A stretch of DNA of 28,429 nucleotides from Streptomyces katrae (GTDB taxonomy: Bacteria > Actinomycetota > Actinomycetes > Streptomycetales > Streptomycetaceae): NCBI RefSeq assembly GCF_000717655.1, contig NZ_JNZY01000055.1:1-28429 (forward strand), read 5' to 3'. This document shows, in pieces, positions 15,890 to 22,668 of the stretch; within the stretch, counting starts at the first letter, position 1, and each line of letters starts with the position of its first letter. The position numbers and the translations under genes are program-made. Under the pieces are notes generated by a model, which was given only the letters and a program-made list of their open reading frames with translations, was not told the origin of the DNA and did no database searches.

Positions 15890-17080
15890 TCACCGCACGG
15901 CGACGACCGCCGATCCGTGCCCGAACAGCCCCTGGTTCGCGGTGATCCCCGCACGGGCCCCCGGTACCTGCCGGTCCCCGGCCGTACCGCGCAACTGCCA
16001 GGTCAGCTCGCACACCTGGGCGATGGCCTGGGCCGGCACCGCCTCCCCGAAGGAGGCCAGCCCGCCGCTGGCGTTCACCGGCACTCGCCCGCCGAGCGCC
16101 GTCGCGCCCTCCCGTACGAGCTTGGCCCCCTCGCCCTCGGCGCACAGGCCGATGTCCTCGTACCACTCCAGCTCCAGGGCGGTGGAGAGGTCGTACACCT
16201 CGGCGAGCGAAAGGTCGCCCGGCCCGATGCCGGCCTCCTCGTACGCGGCACGGGCGATCGACGCCCGGAACGAGCCCGGCGCCGGCCGTACGGCGGTCGC
16301 CGAGTCGGTGGCGATGTCCGGGAGGTCGAGGACCGTACGGGGATACGTCGGCGTCACCGTCGACACCGCCCGGATCCGCACCGGATCGGCGACCCCGCGC
16401 GAGCGCGCGAAGTCCATGCTGCTCAGGACCAGCGCCGCGCCCCCGTCCGAGGTGGCGCAGATGTCGAGCAGCCGCAGCGGATCGGCGACGACCGCCGACT
16501 GCGCGACCTCGTCGGCGGTGACCGGCTTGCGGTAGCGGGCGTGCGGGTTGAGCGCGCCGGCCGCGGCGTTCTTGACCTTCACCTGTGCGAAGTCCTCGAG
16601 CGTGTCCCCGTACACGGCCATCCGGCGGCGCGCGTACAGGGCGAAGTACGCCGGGTTCGTGGCGCCCAGCACGCGGAACCGCAGCCAGTCCGGATCGTCC
16701 GGCCGGTCCCCGCCCGCCGGGGCGAAGAACCCCTTGGGCGCCGCGTCCGCGCCGACCACCAGGACGACGTCGGCCAGCCCGGCCAGGATCTGCGCCCGCG
16801 CCGCCCCGATGGCCTGGGCCCCGGAGGCGCAGGCCGCGTACACGCTGGTCACCCGCGCGCCCTGCCAGCCGAGGGCCTGGGCGAAGGTCGCACCGGCCAC
16901 GTAACCGGGGTAGCCGGAGCGCACGGTGTCGGCGCCGACGATCGACCGGACGTCGGCCCATTCGAGCCCGGCGTCGGCGAGGGCGGTGCGGGCCGCGGCC
17001 CGCCCGTATTCGACGAAGCTGCGGCCCCACTTGCCCCAGGGGTGCATCCCGGCCCCGAGGACGGCGATGTCGGCGCTCAC
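15890..17080 (-). CDS. Thiolase-fold enzyme, lipid-transfer-protein type, with altered active site
   Basis: A 396-aa protein of the SCPx/lipid-transfer thiolase group, coupled by a GTGA overlap to an upstream DUF35 protein. The nucleophile-position Cys is present (C84 in YAACASG). However, the usual E-x-H-D position reads EVYD (Y296), the GHP motif is replaced by FGEAV at 344-348, and the C-terminal catalytic Cys motif reads ANQGLFGHG (381-388) with no Cys. In Ltp2-type steroid side-chain aldolases, which work with DUF35 partners, a tyrosine in this place is proposed to be catalytic. The enzyme may therefore be a retro-aldolase or a non-classical acyl transferase rather than a true beta-ketothiolase. 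Likely annotated as acetyl-CoA acetyltransferase in databases. The substrate is unknown. Confidence 0.8.
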   Translation of the reverse strand: MSADIAVLGAGMHPWGKWGRSFVEYGRAAARTALADAGLEWADVRSIVGADTVRSGYPGYVAGATFAQALGWQGARVTSVYAACASGAQAIGAARAQILAGLADVVLVVGADAAPKGFFAPAGGDRPDDPDWLRFRVLGATNPAYFALYARRRMAVYGDTLEDFAQVKVKNAAAGALNPHARYRKPVTADEVAQSAVVADPLRLLDICATSDGGAALVLSSMDFARSRGVADPVRIRAVSTVTPTYPRTVLDLPDIATDSATAVRPAPGSFRASIARAAYEEAGIGPGDLSLAEVYDLSTALELEWYEDIGLCAEGEGAKLVREGATALGGRVPVNASGGLASFGEAVPAQAIAQVCELTWQLRGTAGDRQVPGARAGITANQGLFGHGSAVVAVR

Positions 17081-17535
17081 GCGGCGCCTCCCGTCGGCTT
17101 GAACCGCCAGGTGGTCCAAGCGGCTTCGGCATCCTCGTTCAGCACACCGCCGACCACCTCCACCTCCATCCCGACCGCCAGATCGGCGACGGTGACCCCG
17201 GGAACCGTCTGCCCGAGCACGACCATCCCCTCGGCCTCGAGCTCCACCGCGACCAGGGTGTACGGCTCCCAGGGCGCGTCCGGGTCGCAGACGTACGGCG
17301 CGGGCGGCCGGTAGCGCCCGTCGGTGAAGGACCACACCCGCCCGCGGGGGGAGAGCGGGACCTCGGCGAGCTCGCCGCCGCCGGGGCAGTGCGGATTGCG
17401 GCAGTACGCGTCCTCGCGCGGGAAGAACACCGCGGTACAGGCGGAACACCGGGTGCCGAGCAGCCGGAAGCCGCCGCCGTCCGGTCCGTCCTCGGTGAAC
17501 CACCCGCTCACCACGGGGGTGCGTGCGCGTCCCAA
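17077..17535 (-). CDS. DUF35 zinc-ribbon/OB-fold partner protein
   Basis: A 152-aa protein with an N-terminal zinc ribbon (C30, C33, C45, C50) followed by an OB-fold (about 60-140), the ChsH2/DUF35 arrangement. Such proteins bind thiolase-fold enzymes and shape the acyl-CoA site, and this one overlaps the thiolase gene by four bases. A TTG start at 17535 is supported by GGGAGGGG about six bases upstream. The promoter region contains an operator-like palindrome, so the pair may be separately regulated from the genes behind it. Confidence 0.88.
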   Translation of the reverse strand: MGRARTPVVSGWFTEDGPDGGGFRLLGTRCSACTAVFFPREDAYCRNPHCPGGGELAEVPLSPRGRVWSFTDGRYRPPAPYVCDPDAPWEPYTLVAVELEAEGMVVLGQTVPGVTVADLAVGMEVEVVGGVLNEDAEAAWTTWRFKPTGGAA

Positions 17536-17565
17536 GGGAACCCCTCCCTAGCCAGTCACAGTAAT

Positions 17566-17580
17566 CTGACGGTTCGTCAG
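17566..17580. promoter_or_regulatory. Palindromic operator candidate upstream of DUF35-thiolase
   Basis: CTGACG-gtt-CGTCAG is a perfect six-base inverted repeat with a 3-bp centre, typical in size for a TetR-family dimer. It overlaps the stop codon of the DUF962 gene and ends 31 bases before the TTG start of the DUF35 gene. On the minus strand a TACTGT -10 candidate follows directly. No TetR gene is in the window. Confidence 0.55.
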
Positions 17581-17954
17581 GAGTCTGTCACGGGCGGGCA
17601 GCCCTGGCACGGGTTCTCGGCAAGCCACTTCTGCGCGATCTCGGCCAGCTCCGCGTCCCGGCCTGCCAGCATCATCCGGATCATCTGCGCGTCCCCGCGC
17701 AGCGACCAGGCAGGGTGCCCGAAGGTGGCCGGGTTGTTCTTCTCGAGCAGGAAGTGCGCGGGCCAGGCGCTCCCGTACCCGATCAGAGGGAGCGCGGCGA
17801 GGTAGCGCTTACGGCCGCGGGCCAGGCCGTACGCGGTGAGGGCGAGCCCGGTGAGGGTGCCGGTGAGGTGGACCCAGCGGGTGGCGGCGCGGGAGTGCAT
17901 GGCGACGTAGTAGGGCCAGAACTCCTCGTACGAACGGTACGAACGGTTGGTCAT
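17577..17954 (-). CDS. DUF962 / Mpo1-like membrane protein
   Basis: A 125-aa protein of the DUF962 (YGL010w/Mpo1) family. It has two membrane segments (about 27-45 and 50-70) and the family histidines H20, H29, H67 and H80, which in yeast Mpo1 bind iron for alpha-oxidation of 2-hydroxy fatty acids. The bacterial role is not known. It starts 13 bases after the vanX-like gene on the same strand. No clear Shine-Dalgarno is seen; a TACCGT six bases before the ATG could make a leaderless start. A C-terminal CQGC motif ends the protein. Confidence 0.85.
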   Translation of the reverse strand: MTNRSYRSYEEFWPYYVAMHSRAATRWVHLTGTLTGLALTAYGLARGRKRYLAALPLIGYGSAWPAHFLLEKNNPATFGHPAWSLRGDAQMIRMMLAGRDAELAEIAQKWLAENPCQGCPPVTDS

Positions 17955-17960
17955 GCGGGC

Positions 17961-17966
17961 ACGGTA
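17961..17966 (-). promoter_or_regulatory. -10 candidate for leaderless DUF962 gene
   Basis: On the minus strand TACCGT is followed by six bases and the ATG at 17954. It sits in the 13-base gap after the vanX-like gene, so co-transcription with that gene is equally possible. Evidence is limited to this spacing. Confidence 0.3.
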
Positions 17967-17967
17967 C

Positions 17968-18660
17968 TCACGGCCGGACCGAGGCGACAGAGACCGGGAA
18001 GTCGAAGGCGGAATCGGGAAAGGCCTCGGGCTTGAACGTGAAGTGCCACCACTCCTCGGGCAGGTTCACGAAGCCCTGCGCGGCGAGCGTCCGTCCCAGC
18101 AGCTTCCGGTTGGCGCGGGCGGCGCCCGTGATCCCCGGGTTGTCGGTGTGCGAGAGCGGATCGAAGAGATCGAAGGGGGTCCCCATGTCGACGGGCCGCC
18201 GCAGCGGCAGCCGCACCAGCGTCACATCGACCGTACTCCCCCGGCTGTGCCCGGACTTCTCGGCGATGTACCCGTCGGGAATCAGCCGCTCCTTGTCGAC
18301 GTCCGGATAGAACTCCGCCTTCGTGGACTGGTCCTGCGGATCCGCCGCCCACCGTACGAAGCTGTCCACCGCGCGCTGCGGCCGGTAGCAGTCGTACACC
18401 GTCAGCGAGTACCCGCGCGGCAACAGCTCCCGCTGCGCGCGCCGCAACGCCTCGGCGGCGGGACGGGCGAGCAGGCAGACGGGCTCCTCGTACCCGTCCA
18501 CGACCGCGCCGGTGAAATTGTCCGCCGTGGCGTACCTGATGTCCTGGCCGATCGTGGGATCCACCTCGGCCAGGGCCACGAACCCGGGCGGCGCCGAGCC
18601 CCCGGTGCCGCCACCGGCGAGCACCGCCGCACAGCCCATCACTCCCGCAACTGCAGTCAT
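17968..18660 (-). CDS. VanX-type D-Ala-D-Ala dipeptidase, probably exported
   Basis: A 230-aa M15D-family zinc dipeptidase. The VanX metal and catalytic pattern is intact: SGHSRGSTVD with H138 and D145, EEWWH with E203 and H206, and the YRPQ arginine R93. The hydrophobic Ala/Gly-rich N-terminus looks like a signal peptide, with VMGC as a marginal lipobox. The ATG at 18660 has AAGGGG seven bases upstream. An alternative ATG at 18678 would add MPRGVR, which supplies the positive charges a signal peptide normally needs, but has no ribosome binding site. There are no vanH, vanA, vanR or vanS genes nearby, so a role in cell-wall turnover or dipeptide use is more likely than glycopeptide resistance. 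Confidence 0.88.
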   Translation of the reverse strand: MTAVAGVMGCAAVLAGGGTGGSAPPGFVALAEVDPTIGQDIRYATADNFTGAVVDGYEEPVCLLARPAAEALRRAQRELLPRGYSLTVYDCYRPQRAVDSFVRWAADPQDQSTKAEFYPDVDKERLIPDGYIAEKSGHSRGSTVDVTLVRLPLRRPVDMGTPFDLFDPLSHTDNPGITGAARANRKLLGRTLAAQGFVNLPEEWWHFTFKPEAFPDSAFDFPVSVASVRP

Positions 18661-18677
18661 CCTCACGCCCCTTGGCA

Positions 18678-18683
18678 TATCAT
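18678..18683 (+). promoter_or_regulatory. -10 candidate for leaderless Nudix gene
   Basis: TATCAT is followed by six bases and then ATG at 18690, so the transcript probably begins at the A of the start codon. No Shine-Dalgarno is visible. No good -35 is present. The site overlaps the possible upstream start of the divergent vanX-like gene. Confidence 0.5.
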
Positions 18684-18689
18684 CACGGC

Positions 18690-19202
18690 ATGCAGGTACA
18701 GCCGAGGGACTCGCACTGCTCCACCTGCGGTTCGCTGTTCGACACGACCGCCTGGCCCCGTACGTGCGCCTCGTGCGGCGCCGTCACGTACCGCAACCCG
18801 CTCCCGGTGGCCGTCACGCTGCTTCCGGTCGAGGACGAGGCGGGCACCGGCCTCGTGGTCATCACCCGCACCATCGAGCCGGCGCTCGGCGGCATCGCCC
18901 TGCCGGGCGGCTTCATGGACTTCGGCGAGGACTGGCGCGACGCGGTCGTCCGCGAGCTGCGCGAGGAGACGGGCATCCGCGCCCCGGCCTCCGACGTCGT
19001 CCTGGCCGACGCGATGAGCTCCCCGGCGGGCCACCTGCTGCTCTTCGGCCTGCTGCCGCTGCGGCCGACGGCATCCCTGCCGCCGTCGGTCCCGACGGAC
19101 GAGACCACGGGCTGGCACGTCCTGCGCACCCCGACGCAGCTGGCGTTCCCGCTGCACACCCAGGCCGCCGCGGCGTGGTTCGCGGGACGCTACGGCGTCT
19201 GA
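18690..19202 (+). CDS. Zinc-ribbon Nudix hydrolase
   Basis: A 170-aa protein with an N-terminal zinc ribbon (C10, C13, C26, C29) and a full Nudix box matching GX5EX7REUXEEXGU at residues 74-96 (E80, R88, E89, E92, E93). Nudix enzymes hydrolyse nucleoside diphosphates linked to another group; with a zinc ribbon the protein recalls NudC but is shorter and lacks its N-terminal domain. The ATG at 18690 is chosen because of a leaderless -10; the in-frame TTG at 18672 has no ribosome binding site. The gene is convergent with the membrane protein downstream. Confidence 0.9.
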   Translation: MQVQPRDSHCSTCGSLFDTTAWPRTCASCGAVTYRNPLPVAVTLLPVEDEAGTGLVVITRTIEPALGGIALPGGFMDFGEDWRDAVVRELREETGIRAPASDVVLADAMSSPAGHLLLFGLLPLRPTASLPPSVPTDETTGWHVLRTPTQLAFPLHTQAAAAWFAGRYGV

Positions 19203-19258
19203 CGGCGAGGCGGGTGTCCGGGTCGGGCTCGGCGTGATGCCGGCCCGCCGCCCGCCGC

Positions 19259-19843
19259 TCATATCCCCAGGTCCGTCACGAAGCCGGCCATCGTCACCAC
19301 CGCGACGGCCACCGCCGTCACCGTCAGACCCCGTCCCCACAGCGCCCTCAACGGCACCGGCCGGACCCGGAGGCACGCCCCCGCGATCATCGGGAGCGCA
19401 GCACTCGCCACCGTGCACGCCCAGACCGCCCCGAACCCGGGGGCCGGCGCGACGTGGTCGCGCAGCCACCCGTGGCCCAGCAGGGCGGGTGGCGCCGATA
19501 CCGGCACCAGCAGGACCAGGACCAGGACCGCGACCGGCTCCGGCCACGCCGTCAGCCGGGCGGTCAGGCGGCCCAGGAGCGCCAACGGCTTGACGAGCAG
19601 CAGCCCGTGCAGGAACCCCACCGCCACCGCGGCGACCGATCCGACCCCGAACATCACCAGGAATCCGACCGGGGACGCCTCCTGCGTCGCGACGAGCAGC
19701 CCCCATGCGAGGAGCAGCTGGCAGGCGCCCACGACCTCGGCTCCCGGCGCGATGTCCCACTGCCGCGGTCGGCGCAGTGACCGCAGCCCGGGCACGTAGG
19801 CCCGCGCGGGCCTCGCCGGGTGGGCCGGGCTCGCCGAAACCAT
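19259..19843 (-). CDS. Polytopic membrane protein, unknown function
   Basis: A 194-aa protein with about five hydrophobic helices (near 35-53, 58-80, 100-120, 139-157 and 172-191) and an Arg/Pro-rich N-terminus, probably an integral membrane protein. I do not recognise a family. AGGGGG stands six bases before the ATG at 19843; an adjacent GTG at 19846 is also possible. It follows the GH31 gene by 76 bases on the same strand, so they may be co-transcribed, but no functional link is visible. Confidence 0.75.
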   Translation of the reverse strand: MVSASPAHPARPARAYVPGLRSLRRPRQWDIAPGAEVVGACQLLLAWGLLVATQEASPVGFLVMFGVGSVAAVAVGFLHGLLLVKPLALLGRLTARLTAWPEPVAVLVLVLLVPVSAPPALLGHGWLRDHVAPAPGFGAVWACTVASAALPMIAGACLRVRPVPLRALWGRGLTVTAVAVAVVTMAGFVTDLGI

Positions 19844-19904
19844 CACAAACCCCCTGAACGAACGGCTCCGACGGCAGCAGGGTGGGTCGCCGCCGCACGG
19901 GGCA

Positions 19905-20071
19905 GGATCCCGCGGCCTCCTAGAAGGACCCTGCATCCGCGCTGGAATGCGCCCCGGAAGCGGCCCCGGATCCCGCTGCCGGAGCCGAACCGGGTACCGT
20001 CCCGGATCCCGGGCCGGAGCCGGCCCCGGAGGCCGGTGCGGGAGTCGAGCCGGATACCGCCGCGGATCCCG
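19905..20071. repeat. GGATCCCG-containing imperfect repeats
   Basis: The octamer GGATCCCG occurs near 19905, 19968, 20004 and 20064, set in similar Gly/Ser/Pro-rich codons and often next to CCGGAGCC. Three copies lie in the 3' end of the GH31 gene and one just after its stop. The sequence probably grew by slippage and encodes the low-complexity tail of that enzyme. Confidence 0.6.
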
Positions 20072-22478
20072 CCTCGGGTCCCGCCCCGCATCCCGTCCCG
20101 GCCTGCCCCGGCCCCTCGCGGTCGAGTCCCCGTACCTCCACGCCCTCCACGGGTTCCCCGGCCTCGTTCTCCACCACCACCGCGTCCCCCAGCCACCGCA
20201 CCGTGTACCGCTCGACCACGCCCGGCTCGAAGCCCGGTCCCGGGTCCCGGATCACCACCCCGCCGCCCGTGCGTCCCCGTGCCGGGGCCCACGCCTCCAG
20301 GGCCACCCCGCCCTCTCCGGGCCGGCGCACCGGCAGGACCGCCCCCGCCCGGGCCAGTACCGGGATCCGCCCGGGCGGGGCGTCCAGCAGGATCTGCCCG
20401 GGGCCCTCGTGCGCCGCCCCGGTCGCGGTGTCGTACCACCGCCCGCGGGGCAGCCGGACCGCCCGCCGGTCCGCCCCGCATTCCAGCACCGGCGCCACCA
20501 GCAGCGCGTCGCCGAGCAGGAACGCGTCCTCGCAGTCCCGCAGCGCCCGGTCCTCCGGCGCCCCCCACCACAGCGGCCGTACGTACGGTGCCCCCGTCCG
20601 GCGCGCCAGCTGGGCCAGCGTCATGAAGTACGGCCTCAGCCGCTCCCGCTCCGCCAGGACGGCCCGCGCCCGCTCCTCCACCTCCGCCCCGAACTCCCAC
20701 GGTTCGCGCCGCCCGGCCCAGATCGCCGAGTGGGTCCGGAACAGCGGCAGGTACGACCCCAGCTGCAGCCAGCGCAGATACAGCTCCGGCGCGGGCGCAC
20801 CCCCGAAACCGCCGACGTCCGGGCCCGAGTACGGCACCCCGCACAGGCCGAGCCCCAGCACCAGCGCGAGCGAGGCCCGCAGCCCCTCCCAGCCCGTCTC
20901 CACGTCCCCGGACCAGGTGCCCCCGTACCTCTGCATCCCCGCCCACCCCGACCGGGAGAACAGGAACGGCCGCTCGTCGGGCCGCAGCCGCACCAGCCCC
21001 TCCCAGCCCGCCCGCGCCATCCCGAGCGCGTACACGTTGTGCGCGGCCCGGTGGTCCCCGCCGGCGCCGTCCATCGCGTGCCGCGCCGAACGCGGCAGCG
21101 TCATGTCCCCGAACGGCGCGAAGGACACCGGTTCGTTCATGTCGTGCCACACCCCGGAGAAGCCCTGCTCCAGCCGCTCGGCGTACAGCCCGCCCCACCA
21201 CGACCGCACCGCCGGATCCGTGAAGTCCGGGTACGCGCACTCGCCGGGCCAGACCTCGCCGCGCACCTCCTGCCCCCGCGCATCCCGTACGAAGGCCCCG
21301 CCCGCCCCCACCGCACGGCCCGAGTCGTGCACCGCGTCTCCCGCCTTCACCGCCGGGTCGACGATCGAGACGAGCCGTACGCCCTGCTCCCCCAGCTCCT
21401 GCGCCAGCCCCGGCAGATCGGGGAACCGCTCCTTGTCGACCGTGAACACACGGTGCTCGTCGTAGTGGTCGATGTCCAGGTGCACGGCCGACAGCGGGAG
21501 CCCCCGCGCGGTGTAGCCCGACACCACCCGCCGCACCTCCTGCGCGCTCCCGAACCCCCACCGCGCGTGCTGGTACCCGAGCGCCCATTCGGGCGGTACG
21601 GCGGCCCCGCCGGTCAGCCCCGACCAGCCCTGCAGCACCCGCGCCGGCGTCCCCACCAGCACCCAGCACCGCAGCGGCCCGCCCTCCATGCGCAGCTCGC
21701 TCGAGCCCGGCCGGTCCGCGCCGGAGCCGGCGCCCTCCTCGCCTTCGCGCAGCGCCACCCGGCCGTCCCAGGAGTTGTCGTGGAACACCAGATGCGTTCC
21801 CGCGTCCGCGACCACCATCTGCACCGGCATGGTGATGTACAGCGGATCGTCGCCCGGCCCGAAGCCGCCCTTGGGATCCGTGTTCCACAGCCGGTACACC
21901 CCGTCCCGCAGCCGCGGCCCGCCGGCCCGTCCGCCCAGCCCGAAGAACCGCGCGTCCGCCGGTACCTCGGCCCGCTGGAGCCACCGCGGTTCGACCGGCT
22001 GCCCGGCGACCGGCTCCGCCGGCTCCCACCAGCGCGGCGGGAGCTCCCGGCGCAGCACCGCGCCGCCGGGCGTGCGCACCTCGACCGCCCCGTGCCGGGA
22101 CACCGCCACCGTGACCCGCTCCGACACCACCCGCCAGCCGCCGCCGGTGTCCGGTTCCAGCACGGCCCGCGGGTCGGGCTCCGGCCCGCTGCCGACCAGT
22201 GCGTACGAGGGCGTCGGCGCGGCCCCGTCCCAGCCCCAGAACACCGCACCGCCCGCCGTGACCCGTACGAGCAGCTCCGACCGGGCGAACCGCAGCACTC
22301 CGCCGCCCGGCCGCGGTTCCGTACCGGTCAGCAGACCCGGCACGCGGGCCCGCTCCGCGCCCCGGCGCGGGAGCCCCACCGCGTCCGTGCGCCGGTGGCG
22401 CCAGGCCGAGCGCCATGCACGCCGTCCGCGCTCCGTACCGATCTCTTTCACTGCACGCACCAGATCGCGACCGTCCAT
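19920..22478 (-). CDS. GH31 family alpha-glucosidase
   Basis: An 852-aa glycoside hydrolase of family 31, retaining alpha-glucosidase type. The N-terminal beta domain is followed by the catalytic barrel with LDIDHYD, the nucleophile motif WHDMNE (D446) and the acid/base motif WSGD (D525), where many relatives have GDN but here GDV. Beta domains follow. The last 60 or so residues are a Gly/Ala/Ser/Pro tail of low complexity. No signal peptide is apparent, so the enzyme is probably cytoplasmic, acting on imported maltose-like oligosaccharides. The ATG at 22478 is favoured by AGGG eight bases upstream; GTG at 22487 is also possible. It is divergent from the acetoacetyl-CoA synthetase gene. Confidence 0.9.
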   Translation of the reverse strand: MDGRDLVRAVKEIGTERGRRAWRSAWRHRRTDAVGLPRRGAERARVPGLLTGTEPRPGGGVLRFARSELLVRVTAGGAVFWGWDGAAPTPSYALVGSGPEPDPRAVLEPDTGGGWRVVSERVTVAVSRHGAVEVRTPGGAVLRRELPPRWWEPAEPVAGQPVEPRWLQRAEVPADARFFGLGGRAGGPRLRDGVYRLWNTDPKGGFGPGDDPLYITMPVQMVVADAGTHLVFHDNSWDGRVALREGEEGAGSGADRPGSSELRMEGGPLRCWVLVGTPARVLQGWSGLTGGAAVPPEWALGYQHARWGFGSAQEVRRVVSGYTARGLPLSAVHLDIDHYDEHRVFTVDKERFPDLPGLAQELGEQGVRLVSIVDPAVKAGDAVHDSGRAVGAGGAFVRDARGQEVRGEVWPGECAYPDFTDPAVRSWWGGLYAERLEQGFSGVWHDMNEPVSFAPFGDMTLPRSARHAMDGAGGDHRAAHNVYALGMARAGWEGLVRLRPDERPFLFSRSGWAGMQRYGGTWSGDVETGWEGLRASLALVLGLGLCGVPYSGPDVGGFGGAPAPELYLRWLQLGSYLPLFRTHSAIWAGRREPWEFGAEVEERARAVLAERERLRPYFMTLAQLARRTGAPYVRPLWWGAPEDRALRDCEDAFLLGDALLVAPVLECGADRRAVRLPRGRWYDTATGAAHEGPGQILLDAPPGRIPVLARAGAVLPVRRPGEGGVALEAWAPARGRTGGGVVIRDPGPGFEPGVVERYTVRWLGDAVVVENEAGEPVEGVEVRGLDREGPGQAGTGCGAGPEAGSAAVSGSTPAPASGAGSGPGSGTVPGSAPAAGSGAASGAHSSADAGSF

Positions 22479-22668
22479 GCCGCTCACCCTGCCACCGGCC
22501 GCCGGGCGAGCGGGCTGCGTTCAACTTCCGTTCACTCGTCCATGACGCCTCTGGTGCGGATCTAGATCGCATGGCATGGTCCCTGTGAGCCGCCGCGCGC
22601 ACACCCACCGCGCGATGGCACCGTACGCACACCACGCGAGAGCCGCAGACTTGACCGGGAGCCGACCC

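Noticed and set aside
17968..18678. Glycopeptide resistance locus based on the VanX-like gene
   Set aside because: No vanH, vanA, vanR or vanS genes in the window; the protein looks exported and neighbours are lipid-related.
19947..22565. A plus-strand open frame of 872 aa opposite the GH31 gene
   Set aside because: Pro/Arg-rich shadow with no motif; the minus strand carries both GH31 catalytic aspartates.
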